From positions 1,798,001-1,862,000 of the forward strand of contig JAINUG010000031.1 of assembly GCA_029706075.1 (NCBI GenBank): 64,000 nt of DNA, read 5' to 3'. The position numbers and the translations under genes are program-made. This document shows positions 10,424 through 21,690 of this stretch, in pieces. Origin of the DNA: Aldrovandia affinis (Eukaryota; Chordata; Actinopteri; Notacanthiformes; Halosauridae). How positions within the stretch are numbered: position 1 is the first letter of the stretch; every line of letters begins with the position of its first letter. The notes beneath the pieces were generated by a model. It was given only the letters and a program-made list of their open reading frames with translations, was not told where the DNA came from and ran no database searches.

Positions 10424-13400
10424 TAACAAAGAAATGTTACAAAATAGTCTCATCAATACTCAATCTAAATGTGTGAAGATCATGTGCACTAAAGTGTCAG
10501 GATTAAAAAGATCCTCCATCGTACTACAGGAATACAGCGAGACCTGTTTTCTTTCCTCGAGACTTACCCGGGTCATGCAGACCCTAAAGCGAAGACACCT
10601 GAATATGTGCAGTGGCAACAGTGAAGGCAGAGGCATACCTCCAAACATTTGTGCCCGTATCTTACCTCCCCCGAGAATTGACATGCTGGGCGCATTGAAC
10701 TATGCCCTCCCATTTACTCAACATTCAGCACATTAGAGGTTTCCTGTGGGGTACATCCCCATAGCTGTGAAAATGGGGTTGCACCTGTCTGGGAAAGGCT
10801 AATAGAATAATTCAAAGAAACACTAGGGACATGGCTAGGATCATCAGTGTTGTGCCTGATGGGTAAGGGCATGTGTTTTTCACCACCTCTCTCAAGATTC
10901 TACAGTTTCTTTCTAATCCTCAAGGCGTCGCTGTAGGCAGTCTATTTTCAGTAATTAGTGGCAAGGAACATGACCAATTATAAAATTACATTCCAATCTG
11001 AGTGTTAGTGCAAGGGCGCAAGTCTACAAATTGACGTTGTTTCAGAGAGGGGAGTTTCCTCTTATGGACAAGTTTTTACACCTCTATGACAAGTCATGAA
11101 AGAGGAAACAACTAATTATCTGACAATGATTAAATTCAACACTAAAATATCAAATAAAAAAAATCAAGGCATCCCATCGATAACAATTTTGTTCTTCATG
11201 TTTTTATTTAGCCTTTTAGGCTGTCAAAAAGAATTTTCTTTCTGCTTTCAATTGCTTTTGTAAGTTTGTGCGGTTTAAAAATATCCGCCCACTCATTTCA
11301 ACATATCAGTTTCTCTGCCCCAGGATGAGAATTATATGTCCTACAGAAGTGTCAACTGACATATTTTCACAATTGAAAGCAGCAGCCTACTTGCAAATCA
11401 ACCAGTATGATTACGTGTGGGTGTGTGCGGTGCCAACTGCTGACTAATCGAATGCACTGCAAAACACGCCTCATTTGTGGTAATTGAATGATTACTTGAG
11501 ATCGCAATGCGTTGATTGCTTAACAAGTAGTTTCAGAAAGTCCTCCATCGACCTCTTGGTGTTGGAGGACAGAACTGCAGGTTCCTGACAGAGTGAAAAA
11601 CGCATGCCCTTACTGATGGGTGATCTCAGCTATTGGCACACACTTCGAGACCACGGTCAAGGTTGCAAGTAAACACTAAGGATCCTTTCACATAGCTTTT
11701 TAATTTGCACGTGAGAGTGACTAACTGATCAATTCCTGATATCAGGCGTGCGTGACACCACACGTCCAGGTGTAATTTGATCATATGTGAGAAGTGCTTC
11801 CATCCCTCAAATTGGACTCGCAAAGGACTGTGGGCTGTCACTATTACCAGTGAGTGATGCATTTGTTTGTATGAAAGAACCAAGATATATTATTCGGTCG
11901 ACCCTTAATATTCTGTTTCCTTGGCTATTGGCTAACTGCCCTTAACTAACTATGTTACATGTGCAGTAGTGACAATATCAAAATAGAGAATTATTTGCTT
12001 AAGGCATTGTCACGAATTGTGTGTATTCTATTGCCTTAGATATAATGCACATGCATACAGTCATAATATACATGGTTATACTTATAACTCCTATATTGAG
12101 AAGAAGAGACAGAGATTTGGCAGTGATTGTTTTCAAATTGAGTCAGTTAGTTCATCTATATTCACAAGTTGCGCTTCAGCTTGTTTAGACGAACATACAG
12201 GGGAAAACGTTGTTTGTTTTGAATGCTGCAATGACTACAATAGACCTGTAGTTCTCCATGCAGGAAATTGAATGCTCCACCTTAATTATCCTCACAGCAT
12301 GTGACTGGAGCTCAGCATGGGATTATGGGAAACAATAGATCTGTTCATGGGTACAGGAAGAAGAGTTATTTTTTGTTTGTGTGGAAAAAAAATGACAATG
12401 GGAAAAACTAGTGAAGCGAACATGGGTGGCAGTATTGACTGAAAACAAAACAAAATACCTTTTACCTGTTTGGGGAGCTATAAGTTGGAAATTGGTGCAG
12501 TAGGTACATAAGGAGGCACAGAGAATGTTGCATGGGAGCGCTTTTATAAGATGCTGAACAGCGCAGAACAGCACTAAATGTTAAGTCAATAAAAAGCACT
12601 CTCAGTACATAAATGTGAGTTCATCTCGCATAGCCAATCTCTGGTACACTATCCCTCTTTCTAATCAAACCATGACAGTTTGTCACTCCAGGACTTCACC
12701 TGGTTACCATAACAGAAATCCTGATAGTAATACGGAAGCACTCTTACTTTCTGGGTGGCTGTTGTCCTCTATTATTGTTGTAGTTGGCCCCGCTTGGAGT
12801 GTCTCATTGGACAAGCTTAGATTGGTCGTGCTGAGTTACCAGTAGAACTGTGTTACCAGTTACGGCTTATTGTCTGATATTTCCTTTTAACTCTGAAAGA
12901 CTGCACCTCCTGCAACACAGTGTCCCACTTCACCCCTCTATGGTCCTTTCCCCCCAACCCCTCCTCTCTGTTAACCATGAAGCATACCTTCAGTACCACT
13001 GGCCCAACACACATTCAGCAGCAACCGGCTTCTCTGAGATATCCCATCAGAGTTTAATGAAGCCCCACCCTGTTTATCATCAGTCATTTGGTAGTAGGAG
13101 CTTACAGGGTGGTATGGCTGGAGGCCAGCTGCACCAGCTGTGCTCTCGCACAAATAACCAGATCAATGGCCGTTTCTCTGAGGGTACGCGAGCGCTACCT
13201 CCTCCTCCTCCTCCGCGGAGGCTGCAGATAGTGACATGGCGAGATTGGAAGCGTACAGCATCTCAGTCTGACTGTCAGAGAGAGAGCAAGCGAGTGAGTG
13301 AGTCAGCAGCTGTCAGTAACCCCAGAGGATTGGGTTTTGACTTGTCCCACAGGGTGAGGGGAGCGAGAGAGTTTGCTTTGGCTCTGCACTCCGCAGGTGA

Positions 13401-13887
13401 GCACCAGGTGTTACCTGATGTTGAGGGGGGTGGGTTCAGCTCCTGAACCCCCTGACAAGTGATGGGAGGTCTCCCAAGACCTGTCTGGGGGAAAAAAAGG
13501 TGATTGCTCTTACTTCACGCACATACCACTAGCTGATTAAAAGGCAGCGTTTGTGCGTAATGGCTTAGATGTTTTTTTTCCCCCCTCTTCCTGGCTTCCT
13601 TTTAAATGCGTGTTTGATCTTCAAATAAACAACTGGAAGAGTCTCTTAAACATTGTTGCTGCTTGCCCAGGACGGTGTTGCAAATGAAAACTTTTCGCTA
13701 AATGAGAACTCAACCAACTTACCTGATTTAAATAAATAGATAGATGAATACATTCATACATAAATACGCTGCAATTAATATTAGTAGTTACTAATGAGGA
13801 CACCCAACTTCACTATAAAGTATGTTTTATATATATAAATGTAATGTCTTTAATAGTTTTTATTTATTTTTTATTTTCTCTTTCTGC
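10424..13887. other. Non-coding DNA; one exon-like segment
   Basis: No confirmed gene. At 10930-11560 there are blocks rich in TAATTA, ATTGAATGATTA and similar words with few repeats. From 12850 to 13446 there is an open frame of 198 codons on the plus strand without any known domain. Its final part contains an exon-like segment (13353-13396) with an acceptor and a strong GTGAGC donor. The frame is probably chance, helped by GC-rich sequence. Confidence 0.5.
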
Positions 13888-14235
13888 TTTTTTCCCAAAT
13901 TTTTCTGCCAAATTAGTAGCCAATTATTAAAAGCTCTTTTTCATGTCAATTATCCCCTCCCTCATATTTGGGAGCTCACTGATGTAGTTCTGAAACCGGC
14001 AGTGACATGCGGCGAAGCACCGCCTCCTCCAAGCCGGACCCCGCCAAGCAGTCACTGTAGCTCCGGTATACACACAGGACTACTCCTATATGCAGCGAGC
14101 TCGTATCGGCTTCCCTTCCACCACCCTGGGACGGACAGCCAATTGCCGCTCCCTAGTGGCACTACCGACCAGAGCCGAAACTGGCGCGACCTGGTGGAAT
14201 TGAACCCCGGTCGCAATGGGCAGCATCGGACGTTC
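13888..14235 (-). mobile_element. tRNA-derived SINE, family B, copy 2 (inverted)
   Basis: On the minus strand a perfect B box GGTTCAATTCC lies near 14205-14195. The body then repeats blocks of the 10.1-kb copy in the same order: CTGTGTGTATACCGGAGCTA, CTTGGCGGGGTCCG and GTCACTGCCGGT. The 3' tail TAATTGGCTACTAATTTGGC, then AGAAAAA, lies at 13888-13925. The A box region is absent, so the copy is truncated at its 5' end. It contains an extra internal segment of about 70 bases, around 14105-14175, that copy 1 lacks. Confidence 0.8.
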
Positions 14236-16120
14236 TAAAATATATGTATATGTATAAGCAGGACGCAAGATGGAAAAGTACACAATCGCTTGTATTTTTA
14301 CAGTCCAGGAACAGCGTTAAATTCACATTTGGGTAGAAAGGCGTGATCTCAGACCTCATAAACCGCAACCACAGCTTATTATTAAAAGGCAACTGTCGTA
14401 GCAGAGTTTTTCATCTAAAACAATGTGAGCATAGTTTAGTAAAAGGCAGATAATATATGTGTGAGATTGATCAGTGAGTAGTGACCCCATTATCTCCCGA
14501 GATGTTAATTACACTGTGCTCAGCTTGCATGTCAAAAGCTGGGTAATTGAGGAAGGTAAAAGATGTGCCACACTTTATTTATGCTTTCACTTTCAGGGCT
14601 GGCGGCTTTTCTCTCTCTCCGTCGTCCTTTTTTTAGCCCGTTTATTTATTGTCCGGTAATGTAATACTGTCAAAGATTATCATTTTTGCTGCAGTATTAT
14701 TCTCCGTCATCACCTCCATATACTCCTTTTGTACTTCTCCCCACTTAGATTCCCAACGGTCTGTCTCACAGAGGAGTAGTTGGACTTATCTGGAGTCTGT
14801 GAGCCAGCGGCGATTATGCTATTTGAAAAGTGCCCGGGCCTTCTGCGTCAGTAACAGTTGCAACCCATCAGGTCTGGGGAATCTGCTGTAGATGCTATTC
14901 ACCACAGTAATGCATGCAAGGCCCAGTCAACCACTGTACATTTAATTTACTACAGGCCAATGCTATCTGTTTGCAAAGAGAAATGGCCTCATTGCCTATT
15001 AAAAAAGTAAATGAACAAAAAATACATTCGTAAAGTAGTAAATAAATAAATGGAGTGACCAGTGAGGTGGGTGTCTGTTCTTGGAGATGGAATTTCATAT
15101 GATTCAGTTAATAAATCATTTTGGTTGTGATGTCCCTCTAAAGGTTTTAGGATTGAGGAGCCCCAAGGCCCAGAAGGGTCAACAGTACTTTACTATAATC
15201 GCCAGGTACATGTATAACATACATAAACATTAGAGTCTGTAAAAAAAAAAGTCCCAAAGACCGACTTAATATGTTTAACAGATTTCTGGCTTTACTGATA
15301 GTTCTAACCTGGGTTTATTGTTTCATATGAAAACATTTGAACAAGAATGGAAACATAATATGAAATATGTACGTTTAAAAAACTATCCGTATGGATACTG
15401 CGACAATTAAGATGAGGAATCCGTAGGATTGTAATTTTTTAGCCCTGTCATTTGATAAATGGTGTGCTTTGGATACTAAAAAAGTGCCTATTATTTCCAA
15501 TATTTTTATTACAGTGGGAAAACCATTATGCTTTCCATTATAGGTATTTTTAGCATGCACAAACCGATAGCAATGCCAATAAATACTGTGAACCGAATCT
15601 CCATGGAATCACATCGCTAAGCAACTCCATGTTGACTGCTTACTTTCCATCATGAGAGAATGTTTTTGTGCCATTTTGGGTCAGACTGGGTGAGCGAGTG
15701 GTGTGAGATTCAGGGTGAGATGAGGGGTGTGTTACTAGGTGGTGAAACGCGCACACCTTACAGGGAGTTGGGTTAGTGGAGGTGGCTGGTGTAGCCTTGT
15801 ATTTATGTCTTTTGCATTGTTTTTTTCTTTTTCTTGTATTCTGAAATGCAAGAAAGGAACCTCTAGAGAGCTGGGCACAGTGTCCAGTTTGTCCACTTGG
15901 ACTCCTTTTGTTTATGGAAGGAGAGGTTTAGAGGACTGCAGAGCACAGAAAAAGAGCCTCAGAAGGTATAATATCCCGTCAGAATTGATAGGGTTGAATT
16001 AACACAATCGTAGTTGAAACTGCTGCCTTTTTTTGCTTTTGTTCTGTGTCTCTTTGAAGCTGCCACAGACATTTTCATCATTTTTAATACATTTCTAGCA
16101 GCAAACTGAAAGGTCCTTAG
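14236..16120. other. AT-rich non-coding DNA, no gene seen
   Basis: No gene recognised. A block at 14470-14560 contains GTTAATTACACTGTG and GGGTAATTGAGG, typical of homeodomain target words. Otherwise the stretch is short chance frames and AT-rich sequence. Confidence 0.55.
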
Positions 16121-16144
16121 AAAAAAAAAAAAAAAAAAAAAAAA
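16121..16144. repeat. Poly(A) run, 24 bases
   Basis: An uninterrupted run of 24 A. No SINE body or target duplication is recognisable on either side, so it may be a simple repeat rather than a retrotransposon tail. Similar long homopolymers occur at 18361-18381 (T), 37581-37603 (A) and 41903-41928 (T). Confidence 0.95.
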
Positions 16145-16854
16145 CTTGAAACAGTCCCTTTTCAAAACCTGGTGACACGGCTATATCAAAACAGTTCTTC
16201 CTGTGGTTTGTGGAGTATTGTTGGTCTGTGCAGAAATTCATCGGTATTTTTTTGCCCTGAGCGCCCTAAATCAGATTCATGCACACTGCTGTCTTCCAGC
16301 TATCTGCACTGTTTGTCTGCACTGTCTGTGCTGACCAGACAAAGCATGTGCTTGACAGAAGTTTCATGTGCCACATAACTATGATGAGATAATCATTCTG
16401 AAAGTAATACAGACATGATGTAATGATCAGTATACGTCCCCTTATAACCGGTAGTAAGTGGAGATGTACAGTGTGGAAGTTGTACTGTGCACTTTTAGTG
16501 CAGCGCAGTCTATTTCTGAATATCTTTTTTTTTTTTTTTTTTTGTGTTGCCATGGTGAATGTGGGTGTGGCGTGTGGTCACTGACCTCCGGGCTGATGGA
16601 CAGACCGCTGAATGATTTAGTGCATCACCTGCTGGACACTGATATAAATGGTCTGGCGCAGAGCGGAGACTAAAATGCCGAGCCTAAAAAAATTACTGTT
16701 CAAACTGACCGAGAGAAGCCAGTTCTTGTATACCTAGTTTGTATATAAATGCAGTCTATGGTATTATTATGGACTTAATCAAGCTTTTTTTAAAACATTG
16801 TTTGTTGCCTGTGTCTGCCCCTCCCCCCCTTAACCATCTGCCCCTGATCAACAA
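16145..16854. other. Non-coding DNA, no gene seen
   Basis: A run of T lies at about 16525-16543. The remaining sequence shows no domain-bearing frame or RNA gene. Confidence 0.55.
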
Positions 16855-17060
16855 GCAGGCTTTCATCAGAAGTGAATGTCACAGTGTTTAGAGCACATTA
16901 GCTCACATTAATGACAAATGACATCCTTAATGGCCCTTCATTGTTGTTTTTCCTTTGGCGTCACCATTTCATTTGCTGTTTAAAAAGTGTATTTTAAGTG
17001 CATTTTTCATACATTTGGAGAGGAGTTTATGCACGTACGCAGGATTGATGGACGGTAAAC
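16855..17060. other. Candidate conserved regulatory block
   Basis: The block has no repeats and balanced composition. It has closely spaced words such as CACATTAGCTCACATTAATG, AATGACATCCTTAATGG and TCATTTGCTG, as seen in vertebrate developmental enhancers. This is a visual judgement: conservation was not tested. Confidence 0.3.
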
Positions 17061-17120
17061 CGTTCATGTAAATCTGTGACATAGTTCAGAGCAATAACAT
17101 CAACAACTCATACTATGATT

Positions 17121-17206
17121 ACTAGTATAACTAGTATCACTATTACTTGTAATAGTACTGCTACTAGTCCCACTACTACTACTACCACTACTACTACTAC
17201 TGCTAC
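17121..17206 (+). repeat. Imperfect (ACT)n trinucleotide repeat
   Basis: ACT and AGT units alternate with interruptions. The clean part is CACTACTACTACTACC from about 17170, continuing to about 17205. Confidence 0.85.
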
Positions 17207-17389
17207 AGGAAAAGATGCTCAAGAAATGCCAGAGAATGTTCTTACTCTAAGTTTAAATCACTTAAACCTTCAGTACACAAATGTGATCTTTTGGATTATC
17301 ATTAGCGGGCATTATCCAAATACAAATGAGAAACCAAGCAATTAGGTCTCTTTGGACATTACCCAGTTCTGTGTGTTCCTGGCTGGCGA

Positions 17390-17420
17390 AGGGGAGGGGA
17401 GGGGAGGGGGTGGGGGGTGG
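17390..17420 (+). repeat. G-rich tract, quadruplex-prone
   Basis: AGGGGAGGGGAGGGGAGGGG followed by GTGGGGGGTGG gives six closely spaced G runs of four or more, enough for an intrastrand quadruplex. Confidence 0.85.
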
Positions 17421-18419
17421 ACCAGAAACGCTGCGGACTGCTCCCTTTCCCGACAGGAAATTCAGGATCGAGACAGAACAGGGCCGGACCTACAGGTCCA
17501 CCCTGATATCATCCTGGCATTTGGGAGGGGAGGAGAACATGCCGGGGGAGAAGTGGTGCGCAAGGGCCACTGTAACATTAGCAGTTCCATTATTGGCTTT
17601 AACAGGCCAGGGTCTTCACATTTAAAATAATCATAAACATATTACATGTCGATACTTCCCACAGATTACATTTGTGTGTATAATTACACTTCGGATGTCT
17701 TATTGCCCCAGAGTTGAATCTTCGCTGCTCTGAAATTCAGCAGTGCATTATTTCATTGTCACAGAACAATGTTGTCTTTGTTGAGGTCTGAACTTGTAAT
17801 GGGGTTTATTGATCTAAACAACATCAGGCTTGCGGTGATGTTATTAAGGTAGAGATAACTTCAGTGTAATTCCACTCAAACGATATATTAGTGTTTTTAT
17901 TGGTCTAAATAACTTTGGCTTTTAGACAGTAATGCACCAGTAAGTCACCCCACACTTTATGTCTTCGGGACCTTAATAAAGCATTTCCTCTGTACATCCT
18001 GCCGTGGAGAGAGTGAAAAGCGACAGGTTAAAAGGCATGCTGGGAAGTTTCCATGCCATCAACGTAAATTATGTCTCTTGAATACATAAATCCGTATTAA
18101 CAATCTGAAGGGGGCAGTGCATCCATGGGTCCAACACAACATGTAACACGTAGGATGTGCGTAAATACTCCATAATTCTGTAAACACAGAGGGGGGGGGG
18201 GGGATAAAAAGGCTTCAACAGACCGTATGGGGGGGAACAGATTCAGTGGTATTAGTAAGAATAATGCCATTAATTGATGGCAATAATGTATTCGTTTTAT
18301 TTATCGATTTTTGCTCCGCTGAACTTTTTTCCTGGATGTTTTGTTGAATATTTTTCTTTCTTTTTTTTTTTTTTTTTTTTTCCAAGGGCATACTAAATCC
18401 AATATTTATATGGAATAAC
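17421..18419. other. Non-coding DNA with homopolymer runs
   Basis: No gene seen. A run of 13-14 G lies near 18190-18203 and a run of 21 T at 18361-18381. The block 17640-18130 is low in repeats and could hold regulatory sequence, but nothing specific stands out. Confidence 0.5.
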
Positions 18420-18790
18420 GATCCAATTTATCTGGAAGCATATTTTCAGGGGAAATTTAATTTGCAGCTATTTAAAGCCCAGTTTTAGTAATGAATTATT
18501 TTGTCATCTTGCCTCTGATGAGATTCATCTTTAATAACTGTAACAATTATTTTATTAAAAGGGGAGCCGTGCATTATGGCTATCTCGCCAAGGTCTAGAA
18601 GTGGAAAGGATTCTCATTAAGAACACTGTATTACCCCATACTGCTCTCATTTGGATCTTCTGCCGAAATTACATTAACTGTCAACAATGCATATGTGAGA
18701 CATAAGGAGTCATATTTACTGGGGCTAGCTGACATTCGGAGGTGTATTAAAAAAGATACTAATACTCTGTATTAGATGTAATCATTTTAA
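18420..18790. other. Candidate conserved regulatory block
   Basis: A repeat-free stretch dense in AT-rich core words (GTAATGAATTATTTTG, AATTATTTTATTAAAA, AATTACATTAACTG), mixed with unique non-AT sequence. This is the texture typical of deeply conserved vertebrate enhancers. No frame or splice borders suggest an exon. Conservation was not tested. Confidence 0.35.
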
Positions 18791-20920
18791 TAAAAACAAC
18801 ACAGTTGTAACATATTGACTTTTAATAACACCAGGGGTATTAATAATCTGCCTGCCTTAAGCATTGGCATCAAGTGTGCACTTCCAAGTTCTGAGTAGCT
18901 TCCGTACTTTCTATTATGTTTATGTTTGAGGTTCATATATGCTATATTTGAGGAGATAATCAGTGGCATCTTTCCTTTTACAAAGTAATTTGGGAAAGTA
19001 ATGTCTGTTTAGTTCACGGTAATTCGGTCAATATTTATTCATTTGTATTCGTAATATAATTAAAGGGCATTGTTTGTAGGGGCTTAACTTATTTTTGGAC
19101 TGAGTTGCCACTAATGCCATCATTGTAATTGTTTATCAGTGTGGTAATGTGTGATTTCCTATCTCCATGCACAGATGTATGTTTGATGAAGGGGAGGGGG
19201 GGGTCTTGTCAGATAGATGAAGCATAGTGATTTGTCAACACCTGAAGTGAAGTGAAGTTTTATTCCCCCATTTCCACCTCACAAGACTGTACTCCAGAAT
19301 CCAAACCCGAGGTACAAGCAAGGACACTTGCAGGCAGGATTTTGAGATGGACTGGAAATTTCCGACACACTAAAAGTAAACCCAGAGAGAAATAATTCTG
19401 TCTAATATGCCTTTTTAGAAAAGCCTTCATAACTTCCAAGTTGAAAGGAGGCAGTGCAGTTGTATGGGAGGCTTTCTCTGTGGCATCTTTAGCACTCTGC
19501 AAAACTGCAGCGGCTCATACGCACCTGAACGTTTCTCCTGTCGGCTCACGCTCCACAAGAAGTCTCAGTGCAACATATTCTTATTCAGCCCCCATTTTGT
19601 TACCACTGCAACTTAGAGAAACAATCCCTGAAATCAACAGAAGTGACCTTGGGATTAAGGGCATATTACCTCTTTATTCGCTAAATTTAAGCCAAGATAT
19701 TGGTGATGCTTCGATTCATGATGCTGATGATGCGTCATGGTGCTTAGGTTAAAACCAGAAAAACGAAAATAACTTTGACAAGAAAATAATAAGAAAAAAA
19801 CAAGAATATTGGCGTCTTGTGAATGAAAGTGAAATGGTCTAAAATCTGGCAAATGTTAGTGTAGCTGATACTGGGAAAAGTAAAGAACAATATACAAATA
19901 TTTTGTTCAACTAATCAATTAATGGCATTTGTGAAAAATGGTACCTTACCCTGACATTCTCTTTTCATGTTGAGGTTAACTGTCACAGCCCCTTTAAATG
20001 TTAGACTTGGTGATGAGTACACTATGTGGGGGAGCAAAATGACATTGAAACCAACAGAAAGGGTGCACAATTTTCTAACGTTCAAATAAAAATATATTAC
20101 TATATGCCTCTTAAAATGAGATCAACTTACTGTTATCTTTGCTTTTTTGCAATGTGCATTTTTCTTATTCAACAGTCCATACCGTACAAACCTTGGCTTT
20201 TCATGAGAAAGTTCCTTACCAGTTGATTTTGGCAAGCTGTGTTTTTACTGTTTACCAAACACAGAAGTGAAATTACTTGAATGTTAGGTAATCCTTTATT
20301 TTTAGATTTTGGTGGACACTGCCACTTCCTTGCAAAAGTGAATACCGAGACCGTTACTCCTGTAGGTGGGAGGAGAAGAAAGATGTCTGTTGCATAATAA
20401 GATGATGAACTAAAACGTTATTGAATGAAACTGGTAAGATAAGAAATTTGAATAATTCCTGTACCTTAATTTATGTTTGATTGACATAATTCAGTTGACA
20501 TTGTTTGGAAAAGGTGAATATTTGTTATTGGTTTGATGTGCCAAGTAGTCAAATTTGGAATGTGCCTACTTAATCCGTGCAACCAAAGAGCCACCCTGGG
20601 TGCAATTGTTATTTTCATATCATTGTGTACATTATTTTCCTACAAAAGTCCTAAATTGGATTTCATGCTCCAGTGAAGCTTTCCTTTCTAAAGGAAAAGG
20701 ATGTTAAAGTTTGTATGTTAAAGTTTATTCTGAACAACTAAAGGTATACTTTCCGTGAACCTATGACAGGAATTGCAGTGCCAGTATTAATATTAACTAG
20801 TAAAGGGGAAATTAAACTTCTTATGCTGTCAGTCACTGACTCATGAACCAATCCAAAAACTTCGCAGGAGAGTAAAACCCGTAGCGGAGCAATGTGATTG
20901 GCTCAAACAAGTGTGAGGCC
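18791..20920. other. Non-coding DNA, no gene seen
   Basis: Open frames of up to 103 codons (19441-19752) have no family signature. At 19715-19735 there is a short GATGATG repeat. No transposon recognised. Confidence 0.55.
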
Positions 20921-21690
20921 ATGACGGCACTCGACAGCTCCCACCTATTTTGACATTCACGAAGCCTCTTTAATCACGAGCGGTAAACCCTGAGTAATGT
21001 AAACGACGAAGAAATCAGTTGCACTCAATCTCCATCCAGGTCTAAAACGGCGCTCGTGAAACCGATGCCGTTTATGCTTATTTGCGAGTAAACCGTGTAA
21101 ATAGTCGATTCTGCGCGTTCTCCCGGCAGCTCTTATCAACACCGCCGCCCTTTTGTACTCTCTTTATCGGTTCGGGTCTTCATTGGTTATTCTTAGTCTG
21201 GCTTCGCACACATGGGTAGTGTAATCAGCTAAATGTAGCCGCGGCTCTCTTATTATTACCTGAGTGTTTAACGCAGATTTTTTTCCTTCAAGGACAAATG
21301 GTGTACGAGAAGGCCAATCCGGTGTGAGGTCCCAGAGCTCTCAGAGAGCGGCAGATCCCTTTTCAACACCAGCTGTTCTCTCAGATACACCGCGCCGCGC
21401 TGAAATTCTCTTAATATAATTCTGGAGGCTCAGGAGAATAGAGCAAAACAAGCGTGCCAGCGTGGTGAGCGTTGAATTTTTCATCAGCGCCCCCGACTCG
21501 CTGAGTTGGTGGGCAACGCTCTCATTCATGAGCAGATGTTCAGCGCAGTTACACTCTGCAGTTAATGTGAACTTATTGGCCTCTTTGCCATTGGCTGCAA
21601 GGACGTTGGCAGCGACCCGGCTTCTGAGAATTACTCCCAGCAAAAGCGAAGGCCTGGAATGTGTGTCTGTAGCCTTTTTTTAGCGACTTC
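20921..21690. other. GC-richer candidate regulatory block
   Basis: This segment is richer in GC and CpG than its surroundings and free of repeats, with overlapping open frames on both strands (21341-21643 minus, 21462-21683 plus) that have no known domain. It could be an enhancer or an unannotated exon-bearing region. I see no convincing splice borders or start context. Confidence 0.3.

Noticed and set aside
12850-13446. 198-codon open frame on the plus strand
   Set aside because: No known domain, no good start context and mixed composition. Only its exon-like tail is kept as a weak candidate.
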